NCBI RefSeq assembly: GCF_007713715.1
Contig: NZ_VJWX01000009.1
Location: 1 to 42,117 of the forward strand
Length of the DNA stretch: 42,117 bases
Source of the DNA: Amycolatopsis rhizosphaerae
GTDB taxonomy: Bacteria > Actinomycetota > Actinomycetes > Mycobacteriales > Pseudonocardiaceae
Direction: 5' to 3'
Part shown: piece after piece, positions 7,825-16,213 of the stretch
Layout of the letters: every line of letters starts with the position of its first letter
Numbering within the stretch: position 1 is the first letter of the stretch
Program-made: the position numbers and the translations under genes
The notes under the pieces: generated by a model
The model's input: only the letters and a program-made list of their open reading frames with translations
Databases searched by the model: none
Told to the model about the DNA's origin: nothing

Positions 7825-8058
7825 ATGCCGGAGAGCACAGGAGACGCCCGCTCCTCGAGCGGACTCGCGCGCCGGGTCGTCACGATCGTCTGGGCGGTCG
7901 TCAGCGGCATCGAGTTCGTGATCTGGCTCCTCATGAGCCTGATCAGCACGTCCGTCAAGTACCCGTTCTGGTTGTGGACGATCGGCATCGGGGGTGCGGC
8001 ACTGCTGCTGTGGTGGTACTTCGGACCGGACCGCCGCACCCGGCAAGGAACGGAGTGA
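7825..8058 (+). CDS. Small two-helix membrane protein heading the ABC exporter operon
   Basis: A 77-residue protein with GGGGG shortly before its ATG. Two hydrophobic segments are visible: VVTIVWAVVSGIEFVIWLLM (about residues 18-38) and FWLWTIGIGGAALLLWWYF (about 48-67). The N-terminal region is Ser/Gly-rich and the tail basic. It ends 4 bp before the ABC ATPase start, so the three genes should form one transcript. I do not recognise a named family. Its position suggests an accessory subunit of the exporter or a small membrane sensor for it. Confidence 0.72.
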   Translation: MPESTGDARSSSGLARRVVTIVWAVVSGIEFVIWLLMSLISTSVKYPFWLWTIGIGGAALLLWWYFGPDRRTRQGTE

Positions 8059-8062
8059 GCAC

Positions 8063-8830
8063 GTGTCCGCCACGACTTCCGTCGAGTCCCCGGTACGGCT
8101 GGACTCGGTGCACAAGACCTACGGCTCCGGCGACAGCGCGGTCGAAGCGCTGGCCGGTGTCTCCGCCGACTTCCGCGCCGGCACCTTCACCGCGGTGATG
8201 GGCCCGTCGGGTTCCGGCAAGAGCACGCTGCTGCACTGCGCGGCTGGTCTGGACAAGCCGACCTCCGGCCGGGTCACCCTGGTGGGGACCGACCTCAAGG
8301 GCAAGAACGAGACCGAACTGACGCTGCTGCGCCGCGCCCACGTCGCGTTCGTCTTCCAGTCGTTCAACCTGATGCCCGCGCTGAACGTGGAGCAGAACGT
8401 CACCCTGCCCTCGCTGCTGGCGGGCCAGGAACCGGACAGGGCATGGGTGGACCAGGTGATCGCGCGCGTCGGGCTGTCGCAGCGGGTGAAGCACCGCCCC
8501 GGCGAGCTCTCCGGCGGACAGCAGCAGCGCGTCGCGATCGCCCGCGCCCTCGCGGGAAGGACCGCGGTGGTGTTCGCCGACGAGCCGACCGGCGCGCTCG
8601 ACACCACCACCGCGGTCGAGGTACTGAACCTGATGCGCGAACTGGTGCGCGCGGGCCAGACCATCGTGATGGTCACCCACGACCCGGTGGTGGCGTCGTT
8701 CGCGGACGAGGTGCTGTTCCTGGTGGACGGCCGGATCGTCACGCAGCTGACCGCACCGGGCGCGGAGGCCGTCGCCGCCACACTGGCGCAGCTGGGCGCC
8801 CGGGCCAAGCAGACGCGGGGGCAGCGGTGA
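8063..8830 (+). CDS. ABC transporter ATP-binding protein (MacB/LolD type)
   Basis: A 255-residue single-domain ATPase. The GTG start at 8063 is chosen because GGAGTGAG lies just upstream. Walker A is GPSGSGKST (about residues 48-56), the Q-loop is FVFQSFNLMPALNV, the signature is LSGGQQQRVAIARAL, Walker B is VVFADEP and the switch histidine lies in MVTHDP. This pattern belongs to the ATPases that power FtsX/MacB-type permeases, which export lipoproteins, peptides or drugs or transmit force across the membrane. Its TGA overlaps the permease GTG by 3 nt (GTGA), indicating translational coupling. Confidence 0.93.
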   Translation: MSATTSVESPVRLDSVHKTYGSGDSAVEALAGVSADFRAGTFTAVMGPSGSGKSTLLHCAAGLDKPTSGRVTLVGTDLKGKNETELTLLRRAHVAFVFQSFNLMPALNVEQNVTLPSLLAGQEPDRAWVDQVIARVGLSQRVKHRPGELSGGQQQRVAIARALAGRTAVVFADEPTGALDTTTAVEVLNLMRELVRAGQTIVMVTHDPVVASFADEVLFLVDGRIVTQLTAPGAEAVAATLAQLGARAKQTRGQR

Positions 8831-11394
8831 GTTCGCGGCGGGTGGTGCTCAGGCTGGCACTGGCCGGCCTGAGGTTCCGCGCGGCCGCCTCGTTCGCCTC
8901 GTTCGTGGCCATCCTGATCGGGTGCGGGCTGCTGATCGCTTGCGCCGGGCTGTTCGAAACGGCCATCGTGCTGCAGGCACCGCCGCAGCGGCTCGCGTCG
9001 GCGCCGGTCGTGGTCGGCGGCTCGGCGGGGTTCCGACTGCCGGACGAAGAGTCGCAGGTGGTGCCGTATGCCGAGCGCGCGGGGCTGACCCGGGACCAGA
9101 TCGGCAGGATCGCGGCGGTGCCGGGCGTGCGGCAGGCGGTGCCGGACGTGTCGTTCCCCGCCGTGCTGCTGCGTGACGGCATGCCGCAGGTCTCCGGTTC
9201 CGCGTCCGTCCTTTCCGGACATGGCTGGGACTCCGCGGCGCTCGGCGGCTACACGCTGCGCGAGGGCGCGCAGCCCCAGGCTCCGGGGCAGGTCGTGCTC
9301 GACTCCGCCACCGCGGGCGCGGCCGGGATCGGGCCCGGGGCGAGGGTCGGACTCGCGGTGGACGGGCAGAAGCAGGACTTCGTCGTCACCGGGACGGCGG
9401 AGCCGGGCCGGACCGTGCGGGCGCCCGCGTTCTTCTTCTCGGCGGACGACGTGCAGCGGTTCGGCACGCATCCGGGCAGCGTCGGCCTGGCCGGGGTGTT
9501 CCCCGCCGACGGGGTGGCCGCCGGTGAGCTCGCCGCGCGCATCGCCGACCAGGTCCCCGGGGTCAGCGTGCTCACCGGGGACGACCGCGGTTCGGCCGAG
9601 TTCCTCGGCGTGTCCGCCGGCCAGTTGCCGCTGATCCTGCTGGCCGCGGTGTTCGGTGGCATGGTGCTGGTGGTGATGGCACTGGTCGTCTCCGCGACGA
9701 TCAGCCTCACCGTGCGGCAGCGGCAGCAGGAGCTCGCGCTGCTCCGGGCCACCGGTGCGACGCCGAAACAGGTCCACCGGATGGTGGTCGCCGAGACCAT
9801 GGCCGTCGGCGTGCTCGCCGCGGTCTGCGGAGCCTTCCTGGGCGGCCTGGCCGGCAACCGGATCTTCGGCACCAGCCGGTCGCTCGGCATCGTGCCCGGC
9901 GAGCTGGTGTTCCGGCAGGACGTCATCGCCTTCGCCGCGGGCATCCTCGCCACGCTCGCGATCACCTACGCCGCGGCCTGGTTCGCCGCGCTGTCGGCGG
10001 CACGGGCGCGGCCGGTCCAGGCGCTCGCCGAGGCCGCGATCCCCAGCGCCAGGGTGAACCCCTTGCGCCGCACGGGCGCGCTGGTGTTCGCCGCCGCGAC
10101 GGTACTGCTCGCCGGGACGACGATGTTCATGCCCGCCGACACGGCCTCGGCGATCGGCGGCCCGGCGGTGCTCACCGGCGCGATCGCGGTGGCGCTGATC
10201 GGCCCGGAGATCATGGCCTTCGTCGCCGACCGGTACGGCCCGTTCATCCGGCGGATCGCGGGCCGCGAAGCCACCCTCGCCGTGATCAACTCGCGGGCGC
10301 GCGCGGTGGCGTTCGCCGCCGTGCTCACCCCGATCACGCTCGCCACCGCGGTCGCGCTCGGGAACGTGTACTCGGAGACCACCGTGCAGCGGGCACAGGT
10401 GTCGGCGTACGCGGGCCAGTTGCGGGCCGACGCGGTGATCAGCTCGGACACCGGCGGCCTCTCGCCGGAGGCGTTCGGGCGGATCCGCGGCACGCCGGGC
10501 GTCGGCACCGCGTCGCCGCTGGTCACCAGCTCCGGCTGGATCGAGCAGCCCTACGACGGCAACGGCAGCGACCCGCTGCGCCTGATCGGCATTGCCGCGG
10601 AGGACCAGGACGGTTCGGTGCTCGCCACCGAGGTCACGTCCGGTTCGCTGAAGAACCTCACCGGAGACTCGGTCGCGCTGCCGCGGAACGTCGCCGAGGA
10701 CCTGGGCATCAGGCTCGGCCAGAAGATCACCATGCGGCTCGGCGACGGGGCGCAGGCACAGGTGGTCGTGGTCGCGCTGCTGGACAGCCCGTCGAGCTAC
10801 GCGAGCATGGTGCTGCCCGCGGACCTGCTGACCGCGCACACCACCACCGGCCTGCCGGCGCAGGTGCTGGTGAGGGCGGCCCCGGGGCAGGACGCGAACG
10901 CGCTGGTTTCGGCGCTCACCGAGCGCATGAAGAACTGGCCGGGAGCCACCGTCGGCGACGACGGCGCGCTGAAGCGGAACTTCCAGGCGAGCGCCGACGT
11001 CGAGGCGATGATCAACTACCTGCTGGCCGTGCTCGCCATCGCCTACGCGGCGATCGCGGCGGTGAACACCCTCGCCGTGGCCGTACTGGCCCGCCGCCGC
11101 GAGTTCGGCGCGCAGCGGCTGGCGGGCGCGGACCGCAGGCAGGTGCGGCGGATGCTGTTCGTCGAAGGCGGCATCGTCGCGGTGACCGGCCTGCTGCTGG
11201 GGATCGTCATCTCGCTGTGCACCGTGCTGCCGATGGCCATCACCACCGGCGAGATCATCCCGTCCGGCCCGGTCTGGGTGTTCCTCGCCGTGGTGCTGGC
11301 GGTGTTCCTGATCGTCTGGCCCGTCACCGCGGTTTCCGCGCGGCTGGCGATGCGGCGCAGCCCGATCGAAGCGGTGACCCTGCCAGGGCAGTGA
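8827..11394 (+). CDS. FtsX-like ABC transporter permease
   Basis: An 855-residue permease starting at the GTG that overlaps the ATPase stop. An N-terminal membrane helix (about residues 15-37) is followed by a large extracytoplasmic domain (about 40-265). Next come three helices with the typical cytoplasmic coupling segment RQRQQELALLRATGATPKQV, a middle membrane pair, a second extracytoplasmic domain, and a C-terminal FtsX module containing RRREFGAQRLAGADRRQVRR. This duplicated layout is usual for actinomycete FtsX-like exporters, which work as a dimer or pseudodimer with the MacB-type ATPase. The substrate is unknown; the linked TetR suggests a small hydrophobic compound. Confidence 0.92.
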   Translation: MSSRRVVLRLALAGLRFRAAASFASFVAILIGCGLLIACAGLFETAIVLQAPPQRLASAPVVVGGSAGFRLPDEESQVVPYAERAGLTRDQIGRIAAVPGVRQAVPDVSFPAVLLRDGMPQVSGSASVLSGHGWDSAALGGYTLREGAQPQAPGQVVLDSATAGAAGIGPGARVGLAVDGQKQDFVVTGTAEPGRTVRAPAFFFSADDVQRFGTHPGSVGLAGVFPADGVAAGELAARIADQVPGVSVLTGDDRGSAEFLGVSAGQLPLILLAAVFGGMVLVVMALVVSATISLTVRQRQQELALLRATGATPKQVHRMVVAETMAVGVLAAVCGAFLGGLAGNRIFGTSRSLGIVPGELVFRQDVIAFAAGILATLAITYAAAWFAALSAARARPVQALAEAAIPSARVNPLRRTGALVFAAATVLLAGTTMFMPADTASAIGGPAVLTGAIAVALIGPEIMAFVADRYGPFIRRIAGREATLAVINSRARAVAFAAVLTPITLATAVALGNVYSETTVQRAQVSAYAGQLRADAVISSDTGGLSPEAFGRIRGTPGVGTASPLVTSSGWIEQPYDGNGSDPLRLIGIAAEDQDGSVLATEVTSGSLKNLTGDSVALPRNVAEDLGIRLGQKITMRLGDGAQAQVVVVALLDSPSSYASMVLPADLLTAHTTTGLPAQVLVRAAPGQDANALVSALTERMKNWPGATVGDDGALKRNFQASADVEAMINYLLAVLAIAYAAIAAVNTLAVAVLARRREFGAQRLAGADRRQVRRMLFVEGGIVAVTGLLLGIVISLCTVLPMAITTGEIIPSGPVWVFLAVVLAVFLIVWPVTAVSARLAMRRSPIEAVTLPGQ

Positions 11395-11507
11395 GGTGTC
11401 CGCCGCACAACCCGGCACCCCCGGCGCGTCCGCACAAGGTCCACTTTAGATCGGTCGGGCACTCTGCGGGGAGAAGAGCGGAACAGCCCGTGAAGTGAGG
11501 TGGCCCG

Positions 11508-12107
11508 ATGCCGATCCGCATCACCGGGACAACGGCCGACGCCATCGGCACGTCGGTCGCTCCGCCGGCCGCCGATCCCGCCGGTGCCGTGGCCTTCCTC
11601 GCCGAACTCGCCGACCGGGTCACCCATCGCCCCGGCACGGGCCGGGTCTTCGTGCCGGGCGGCGGCCCGGTGGCCGGGGCACTGGCGGGGGAGGGCTACC
11701 GCGTCACCGACGGCACCGAAGGCACCGAAGGCCCGCTCGGCTCCGGTCTGCGCTTCGACGTCGTCTTCTCGGGTTCGGACGAGCTTTCGCGGCTTCTCTC
11801 CCAGCGCGACCAGCTTCGCCTTGTCCGGCGGCTCGCGGCGTTCCTGCGCCCCGGCGCTGCCCTGGTGATCCAGGGCCGTCACCCCGACCCGGCCGCCTGG
11901 GCGAGGGACGCGCTGGTGGCCGACCACGACCACACGCGTCAGACGCTGCTCATGGCCGGGGCGCGGTTCCCGCAGCGGTACGTGTGGCCCGCGGAACTGG
12001 ATCTCATGGCGGAACTGGCCGGGCTGGCACCCGAGGGCTGCTGGGGTGGCTGGTACGGCGAACCCCTGGTGTGCGGTGGCCCGGTGGTGTCGGTGTTCCG
12101 CAGCTGA
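11508..12107 (+). CDS. Class I SAM-dependent methyltransferase-like protein
   Basis: A 199-residue soluble protein with GAGGTGG about 6 nt before ATG 11508. The order of elements suggests a Rossmann methyltransferase: RVFVPGGGPVAGALAGEGY (motif I-like), a strand with FDVVFSGSDELSRL, then LRRLAAFLRPGAALVIQGR (post-motif region) and a C-terminal strand VVSVFRS. The glycine-rich loop GGGPVAGAL departs from the usual ExGxGxG, so cofactor binding is uncertain. It stands alone, convergent with the SARP gene, with a hairpin between them. It could be a degenerate or non-catalytic member. Confidence 0.6.
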   Translation: MPIRITGTTADAIGTSVAPPAADPAGAVAFLAELADRVTHRPGTGRVFVPGGGPVAGALAGEGYRVTDGTEGTEGPLGSGLRFDVVFSGSDELSRLLSQRDQLRLVRRLAAFLRPGAALVIQGRHPDPAAWARDALVADHDHTRQTLLMAGARFPQRYVWPAELDLMAELAGLAPEGCWGGWYGEPLVCGGPVVSVFRS

Positions 12108-12133
12108 CCCACCGGGCGCGGCGACGCCGAACG

Positions 12134-12167
12134 ACCCGGCCCCGCCGCCTGCGGGACCGGGCCGGGT
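12134..12167. terminator. GC-rich hairpin between convergent genes
   Basis: Arms ACCCGGCCC (12134-12142) and GGGCCGGGT (12159-12167) pair perfectly, with CCCGC/GCGGG able to pair in an alternative inner stem. Placement in the 79-bp gap between two convergent stops suggests a bidirectional terminator. No U-tract is present, as is common in actinomycetes. Confidence 0.6.
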
Positions 12168-12186
12168 GCCGCAGGCGCGGGAGGGG

Positions 12187-12951
12187 TCAGACCGCGTCCG
12201 ACAGTTCGCCGACGAGGATCAGGTGGTGCAGTTTCCGCAGTGAGCTGCCGGGTTCGATGCCCAGCTGCTCGACCAGGTTCCGTCGTGCGGAGGCGAAGGT
12301 TTCCAGCGCCTCGGCCCGCCGGTTCGAGCGCAGGAGTGCGGTCATCAGGTACTCGTAGAACGTTTCCCGCAGTGTGTGTTCCTTCGCCAGTGCGGAAAGC
12401 TGCCCCACGATCTCGCGATGCCTGCCGACCAGCAGTTCCGTCTCCATCAGCAGTTCCAGGCACTCCAGCCTGCTTTCCTCCAGCAGCGCGGCGCAGGACC
12501 GGATTTCGGGCGAGTCGGCGAACCCGCCGAAGGCGGCGCCACGCCACAGGTCCGCGGCTTCACGCAGGACGGCCGCCGCCTGCCGGTAGCTGCGGTCCCG
12601 GTGCAGGGCACGCCCCTTCTGGTAGAGGCGGGTGAAACGGTCGGCGTCGAGCTCGTCGGTTCCCACACGGAGCGAATAGCCGCGCGGGTTGGTGACCAGC
12701 GGGCTCACGTCCGCGTGCCCGCCCATGCCGCGAAGCTGCTTCCGCAACTGGGAAACGTAGACGTAGAGCGCGGCGTTGGCTCGCGCGGGCGGATTCCCGA
12801 CCCAGATCTCGCTGATCAGGTACTCGGTGGTCACCACCTGATTGCGTTTCGCCAGCAGTACGGCGAGCAGCGTCTCGATCTTGCGTGCCCGCGGTGCGCT
12901 GACACCGGGCGGGCCGCTGACTCTGATCTCTCCGAGTATCTCGTAGTGCAT
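12187..12951 (-). CDS. SARP-family (AfsR/BTAD) transcriptional activator
   Basis: A 254-residue protein starting MHYEILGEIRV. The N-terminal winged-helix OmpR-type DNA-binding domain (about residues 1-95) includes RKIETLLAVLLAKRNQVVTT, LISEIWVGNPP and YVYVSQLRKQL. The bacterial transcriptional activation domain (about 100-245) follows, with DRFTRLYQKGRALHRDRSYR and a conserved ALETFASARRNLVEQLGIEPG end. Small SARPs activate secondary-metabolite clusters by binding direct repeats near -35. Here the gene's own promoter (13056-13085) carries a strong palindrome and the next gene is a ScbR-like repressor, so the two probably form a regulatory pair. Confidence 0.93.
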   Translation of the reverse strand: MHYEILGEIRVSGPPGVSAPRARKIETLLAVLLAKRNQVVTTEYLISEIWVGNPPARANAALYVYVSQLRKQLRGMGGHADVSPLVTNPRGYSLRVGTDELDADRFTRLYQKGRALHRDRSYRQAAAVLREAADLWRGAAFGGFADSPEIRSCAALLEESRLECLELLMETELLVGRHREIVGQLSALAKEHTLRETFYEYLMTALLRSNRRAEALETFASARRNLVEQLGIEPGSSLRKLHHLILVGELSDAV

Positions 12952-13055
12952 CCGAAGTGCCTTCCGGTGTCCGCGTTGTCCGGGATCTGCCCGTGGCGCC
13001 TCGTCTTTCCCCCAGCGCCTGGTGTCTGCCGATGCGTGTCCGGCCCCACAGTCGG

Positions 13056-13085
13056 AGCGTACTGAACCGACCTCCCGGTTTTCAA
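13056..13085 (-). promoter_or_regulatory. Predicted promoter of the SARP gene
   Basis: On the minus strand TTGAAA (13080-13085) and TACGCT (13056-13061) are separated by 18 nt, matching a vegetative actinomycete promoter. The -35 lies in the loop and edge, and the spacer in one arm, of the palindrome at 13066-13106. A repressor bound there would occlude RNA polymerase. Confidence 0.6.
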
Positions 13086-13106
13086 GGCGAAAACCGGGAG
13101 GTCGGT
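13066..13106. promoter_or_regulatory. Perfect 18-bp-arm palindrome (operator or terminator)
   Basis: Arms ACCGACCTCCCGGTTTTC (13066-13083) and its exact complement (13089-13106) flank AAGGC. The flanking minus-strand AACAAACCGACC resembles one half of the autoregulatory element bound by gamma-butyrolactone receptors. The palindrome lies after the ScbR-like gene's stop, so it could also be its terminator, but overlap with the SARP promoter favours an operator role. Confidence 0.6.
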
Positions 13107-13151
13107 CGGTTTGTTAATCGGTGAGGTCCAGGGGAGATTATGTGACCGCTT

Positions 13152-13781
13152 TCAGGAACTGCCGGCGCCGATGAGAGCGCCCGCTGCGGAGAACTTGTGC
13201 CGTCGCCGCGGCGGCACCACCGAGCTCAAGATCGTTTCCCACATGAAGGTCACGCGCTCGGGCAGGTCGGCTCGCCCGGTGAGGACCTGCGAGGTCAGCT
13301 GGATCCCGGTGAACGAGCCGATCACGAGCTGCGCGAGCTGGTGCACGTCGACCTCCTTGCGAAGGTCTCCCGCCGCCTTCGCGGCGAGCAGGAAGCTGCG
13401 GACCGTGTCGATCCACTGCTGGTAGGCGCTGCTCGCGGGCAGGAGGAACGAGCCCTGCTCGATCACGAGCCGGATGCCCGCCCGCACGCGGACGTCGTGC
13501 TGCAGACTGATCGCCAGGCGGTGGCCGAGGTCGATGACCGTCTGCAGTCCCGGATTGTCTATTCCGGACAAGGACTCCCAGACCCGGAACTGCTCGTCGA
13601 TGAGCGCGTCGGCGAGATCTTCCTTGGCCTTGAAGTGGAAGTACAGCGCCCCCTTGGTGACCCCGGCCTCGGCGAGGATGTCCGACAGGCTGGCGGCCGC
13701 GAAACCGACTTCGTCGAACCGGCGGGCCGCGGCTTGCAGGATGGCGCTCCGCGTTTGTTCCGCACGCTCTTGGCGGGCCAA
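13152..13781 (-). CDS. ScbR-family gamma-butyrolactone-receptor-type TetR regulator
   Basis: A 209-residue protein. The start is TTG 13781, supported by GGAGGAA seven bases upstream. The DNA-binding domain (about residues 1-55) is very close to the autoregulator-receptor type: RSAILQAAARRFDEVGFAAA, SDILAEAGVTKGALYFHF, KAKEDLADALI. The ligand domain has the QLAQLVIGSFTGIQL segment common in this group. Such proteins bind butyrolactone-type signals and repress SARP genes and synthase genes. No AfsA-type synthase is in the window, so it may be an orphan or pseudo-receptor that senses an antibiotic intermediate instead. It is upstream of, and in the same orientation as, the SARP gene. Confidence 0.88.
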   Translation of the reverse strand: MARQERAEQTRSAILQAAARRFDEVGFAAASLSDILAEAGVTKGALYFHFKAKEDLADALIDEQFRVWESLSGIDNPGLQTVIDLGHRLAISLQHDVRVRAGIRLVIEQGSFLLPASSAYQQWIDTVRSFLLAAKAAGDLRKEVDVHQLAQLVIGSFTGIQLTSQVLTGRADLPERVTFMWETILSSVVPPRRRHKFSAAGALIGAGSS

Positions 13782-13884
13782 GGCAAGTTCCTCCGTGATC
13801 CTTGCAGGAAGATCAAATCCAGACCTTCGGGCGGATGCCCGCTACGCCCGCCGGCAGGGCCCCTTCCGGCACCCGGCCGTCGCG

Positions 13885-14763
13885 TCAGTTCTTGCGGGCC
13901 ACCCCGGCCCAGACCACCGAATCTTCCGGGCTGTCGAAGTCGATCTCCGGCGAGTCCGCTGTGGACTCCTCCGGATGCCACAGCGGTGTCCACGTGGTGC
14001 CCGGCGGGACCAGTTCCAGATCGCCGAACAGGAGGTCGATCTCCGCCCGGGGGCGCCAGCGCACCGGCGTGCTGGACTGCTCGTACATCCGGGCGAAGTT
14101 GGCCATGTCGAGGGCGCGCTGTCCGGGCACCCCGTCCGAGGAGCCGTGCGAAATGGCCAGGTAGGAGCCGGGGGTGAGCAGCGTGCGGTACCGGGCGAGG
14201 ATGTCCGGGGTCTGGTCCACACCGTCGGCGTCGAGTTGCTGCACGTGCAGCACCGCGATCATCAGCAGGGCCACCGGCTCGCCGAAGTCGATCACACCGG
14301 TCTCCGCGACCTTCTCCCACAGGCCTTCCGGGTCGCGGAGGTCACCGTTGATCGCGGCATGCCGTGCCGGGTCGCCGTCCCGCTCCAGAAGTACCTGCGA
14401 GTGCGCGACCGCGACCGGCTCGTTGTCCACGTAGACCACGGCCGACTCCGGGTTCACCCGGTCCGCGACCACGTGCGTCGGGCCCATCGTGGGGATACCG
14501 GAGCCGAGGTCGACGAACTGCCGGATGCCGTTTTTCGCCAGGTAGCGCACCACCCGGTGCAGGAACAGCCGGTTGGCCTTGGCGGCGGGCCGCACGAAGG
14601 GGAAGGCGGCCAGCGCCTTGGCGCCGAACTCGCGGTCGATGGCCCAGTTCGAGGTGCCACCGAGGTAGTAGTCGTAGACGCGGGCGACGCTCGGGTGTTC
14701 GAGGTCGACGTCCCGCGGGAGGTACGGATCACGGCGGGAGTCGGTGGTTCCGGAATCGGCCAC
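13885..14763 (-). CDS. SAM-dependent methyltransferase, DUF574/Methyltransf_19 family
   Basis: A 292-residue protein from GTG 14763, with GAAGGACG 8 nt upstream; the in-frame extension to 14787 is unlikely. Family hallmarks in order: VDLEHPSVARVYDYYLGGT near the N-terminus, FPFVRPAAKANRLFLHRVV, FVDLGSGIPTMGPTHVVA (SAM-binding loop), VVYVDNEPVAVAHSQ, and a late LAISHGSSDG strand. The family is abundant in actinomycetes, and its substrates are mostly unknown. It is separated from the ScbR-like gene by about 100 bp with nothing recognisable. Confidence 0.9.
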   Translation of the reverse strand: MADSGTTDSRRDPYLPRDVDLEHPSVARVYDYYLGGTSNWAIDREFGAKALAAFPFVRPAAKANRLFLHRVVRYLAKNGIRQFVDLGSGIPTMGPTHVVADRVNPESAVVYVDNEPVAVAHSQVLLERDGDPARHAAINGDLRDPEGLWEKVAETGVIDFGEPVALLMIAVLHVQQLDADGVDQTPDILARYRTLLTPGSYLAISHGSSDGVPGQRALDMANFARMYEQSSTPVRWRPRAEIDLLFGDLELVPPGTTWTPLWHPEESTADSPEIDFDSPEDSVVWAGVARKN

Positions 14764-14842
14764 AACGCGTCCTTCGGTCGGTAGCACGGTGTGCGGACAT
14801 GGTAACCGGCAGGCCCGCCGCCGCCCTCCGGGTGATCAACTT

Positions 14843-16213
14843 TCAGGGCGCGCGCGGGCCTTCGAGCCCAGGCGTGGGCGGGAGCGGCCGGCGGCGGACG
14901 GCGCGGCGTTCGAGGGCGTCGGAGACCATGGTCCGCAGGTCGCGGGAGAGCGCGGCGAGCACGGTGCGGCGGTCCGCGGCCGGGCGGGCCAGCGCGGCCG
15001 TGGCGAGCGCGAGTCCCCGGCGCGGGGTTGCGACCTCACCCGGGCGGCGGGAACGGGAGTACACGTCGAGCATCAGGGTGGTCAGCCGGTCCCGCTGCCG
15101 CGCGGACCGGTACAACTCGATCTCCAGCGGCGTCATCCGCTCGCCGCGGGCCAGGCCGTTGGTCCACTGGTAGACCTCGAGGCATTCGGCCTCCCGGCGG
15201 CGTTCCCAGTCCAGTAGTGCCGCGTCCAGCCGGTCGGTGTGCAGTACCGGTGCGGCCATCTCACCGAGCAGCCGGCCGTACCGCAGGGCATCGCGGATAC
15301 CCTGCGCGGTCACGGGGTCCTTGAAGTGCCCCGCGTCGCCCGGCAGGGCCCAGCCGGGACCGGACGACCGGCGGAAGTAGGACTCGATCCCGGTGGCGGA
15401 GCGGATACCGCCGACCAGTTCGCCGCCGCGCAGCCGTTCGGCGAGGCCGGGCATCGCCTTGATCGTGCGGAGGTACTCCGCCTCGGTGTCCTGCCGGAAG
15501 TCCGCCGCGCGGTCCTGGGGTGGTTGCAGCAGGCACAGCACGAGCCCGCCGTCGCAGGGGAACGCGGTGCCCAGTTCGGCGCCCGCGCGCCACTGCGCGG
15601 CGATCTCGCGCCATGGGGGATGCGGATCGGTCCAGTACCCGAAGAAGCACGCACGGCCGCTGGGTTCGCGCCGGTACGGCCGTTCCACGCCGACGAGTCT
15701 CGCCACCGTGCTGCGCCTGCCGTCCGCGCCCACCACGAGCGGTGCGCGCAACTCCTCTTCCGTACCGTCGCGGCCGGTGAACCGGACCCCGGTGACGCGC
15801 CCCGAGCGCACCACCAGCCCGGTGACCCGGCAGCCCTCTCGCACCTGCGCCCCGGCCTCCCTCGCGGTTCGGACCAGCGCGGCGTCCAGCCCGGTGCGGC
15901 GCACGCACATCCCGTACCCGACGCCGTCCACAGTGGAATAACTGCCGCGAAGGGTGATGCCATCGCCGACCGCCATCCCGATCGGCAGCCGCGGCGCGCC
16001 AAGGGCTTCCACCCGGTCCAGCGCGCCGAGGGCCCGCAGCTCGGCGAGCCCGCCCGGCCACAGCAGGTGGGTGGACAGGGTGTCCGACGGGAACCGCGAG
16101 CGGTCCAGCACGACGACGCGCTTCCCGGCGCGGGCCAGCGCGATCGCCGTCGCCGAACCGGCCGGGCGCGCGCCGACCACCAGTGCGTCCACGGCGTCTT
16201 CCGCGTTCGTCAT
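14843..16213 (-). CDS. FAD-dependent oxidoreductase, geranylgeranyl-reductase/aromatic-monooxygenase type
   Basis: A 456-residue flavoprotein. The N-terminal dinucleotide-binding motif reads ALVVGARPAGSATAIALARA (GxRxxG rather than GxGxxG, frequent in this subgroup) followed by VVVLDRSRFPSDTLSTH. The middle holds VVGADGRRSTVARLVG, the DG motif. The second FAD motif is ALPGDAGHFKDPVTAQGI, where GD contacts the ribityl chain. Such enzymes hydroxylate aromatics or reduce isoprenoid double bonds; the sequence cannot decide which. Its ATG overlaps the stop of the upstream gene by 4 nt (ATGA), making it third in a coupled operon. The C-terminus is Arg/Pro-rich and probably disordered. Confidence 0.88.
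   Translation of the reverse strand: MTNAEDAVDALVVGARPAGSATAIALARAGKRVVVLDRSRFPSDTLSTHLLWPGGLAELRALGALDRVEALGAPRLPIGMAVGDGITLRGSYSTVDGVGYGMCVRRTGLDAALVRTAREAGAQVREGCRVTGLVVRSGRVTGVRFTGRDGTEEELRAPLVVGADGRRSTVARLVGVERPYRREPSGRACFFGYWTDPHPPWREIAAQWRAGAELGTAFPCDGGLVLCLLQPPQDRAADFRQDTEAEYLRTIKAMPGLAERLRGGELVGGIRSATGIESYFRRSSGPGWALPGDAGHFKDPVTAQGIRDALRYGRLLGEMAAPVLHTDRLDAALLDWERRREAECLEVYQWTNGLARGERMTPLEIELYRSARQRDRLTTLMLDVYSRSRRPGEVATPRRGLALATAALARPAADRRTVLAALSRDLRTMVSDALERRAVRRRPLPPTPGLEGPRAP

Noticed and set aside
8119-11418. A 1099-codon open frame antisense to the ABC exporter genes, and similar long antisense frames at 895-3159, 23568-25211 and 27887-29764
   Set aside because: They mirror G/C third-position bias of the sense genes, have low-complexity Arg/Gly/His-rich translations and no family motifs; the sense strands carry clear Walker, FtsX, FeoB and GT39 motifs.
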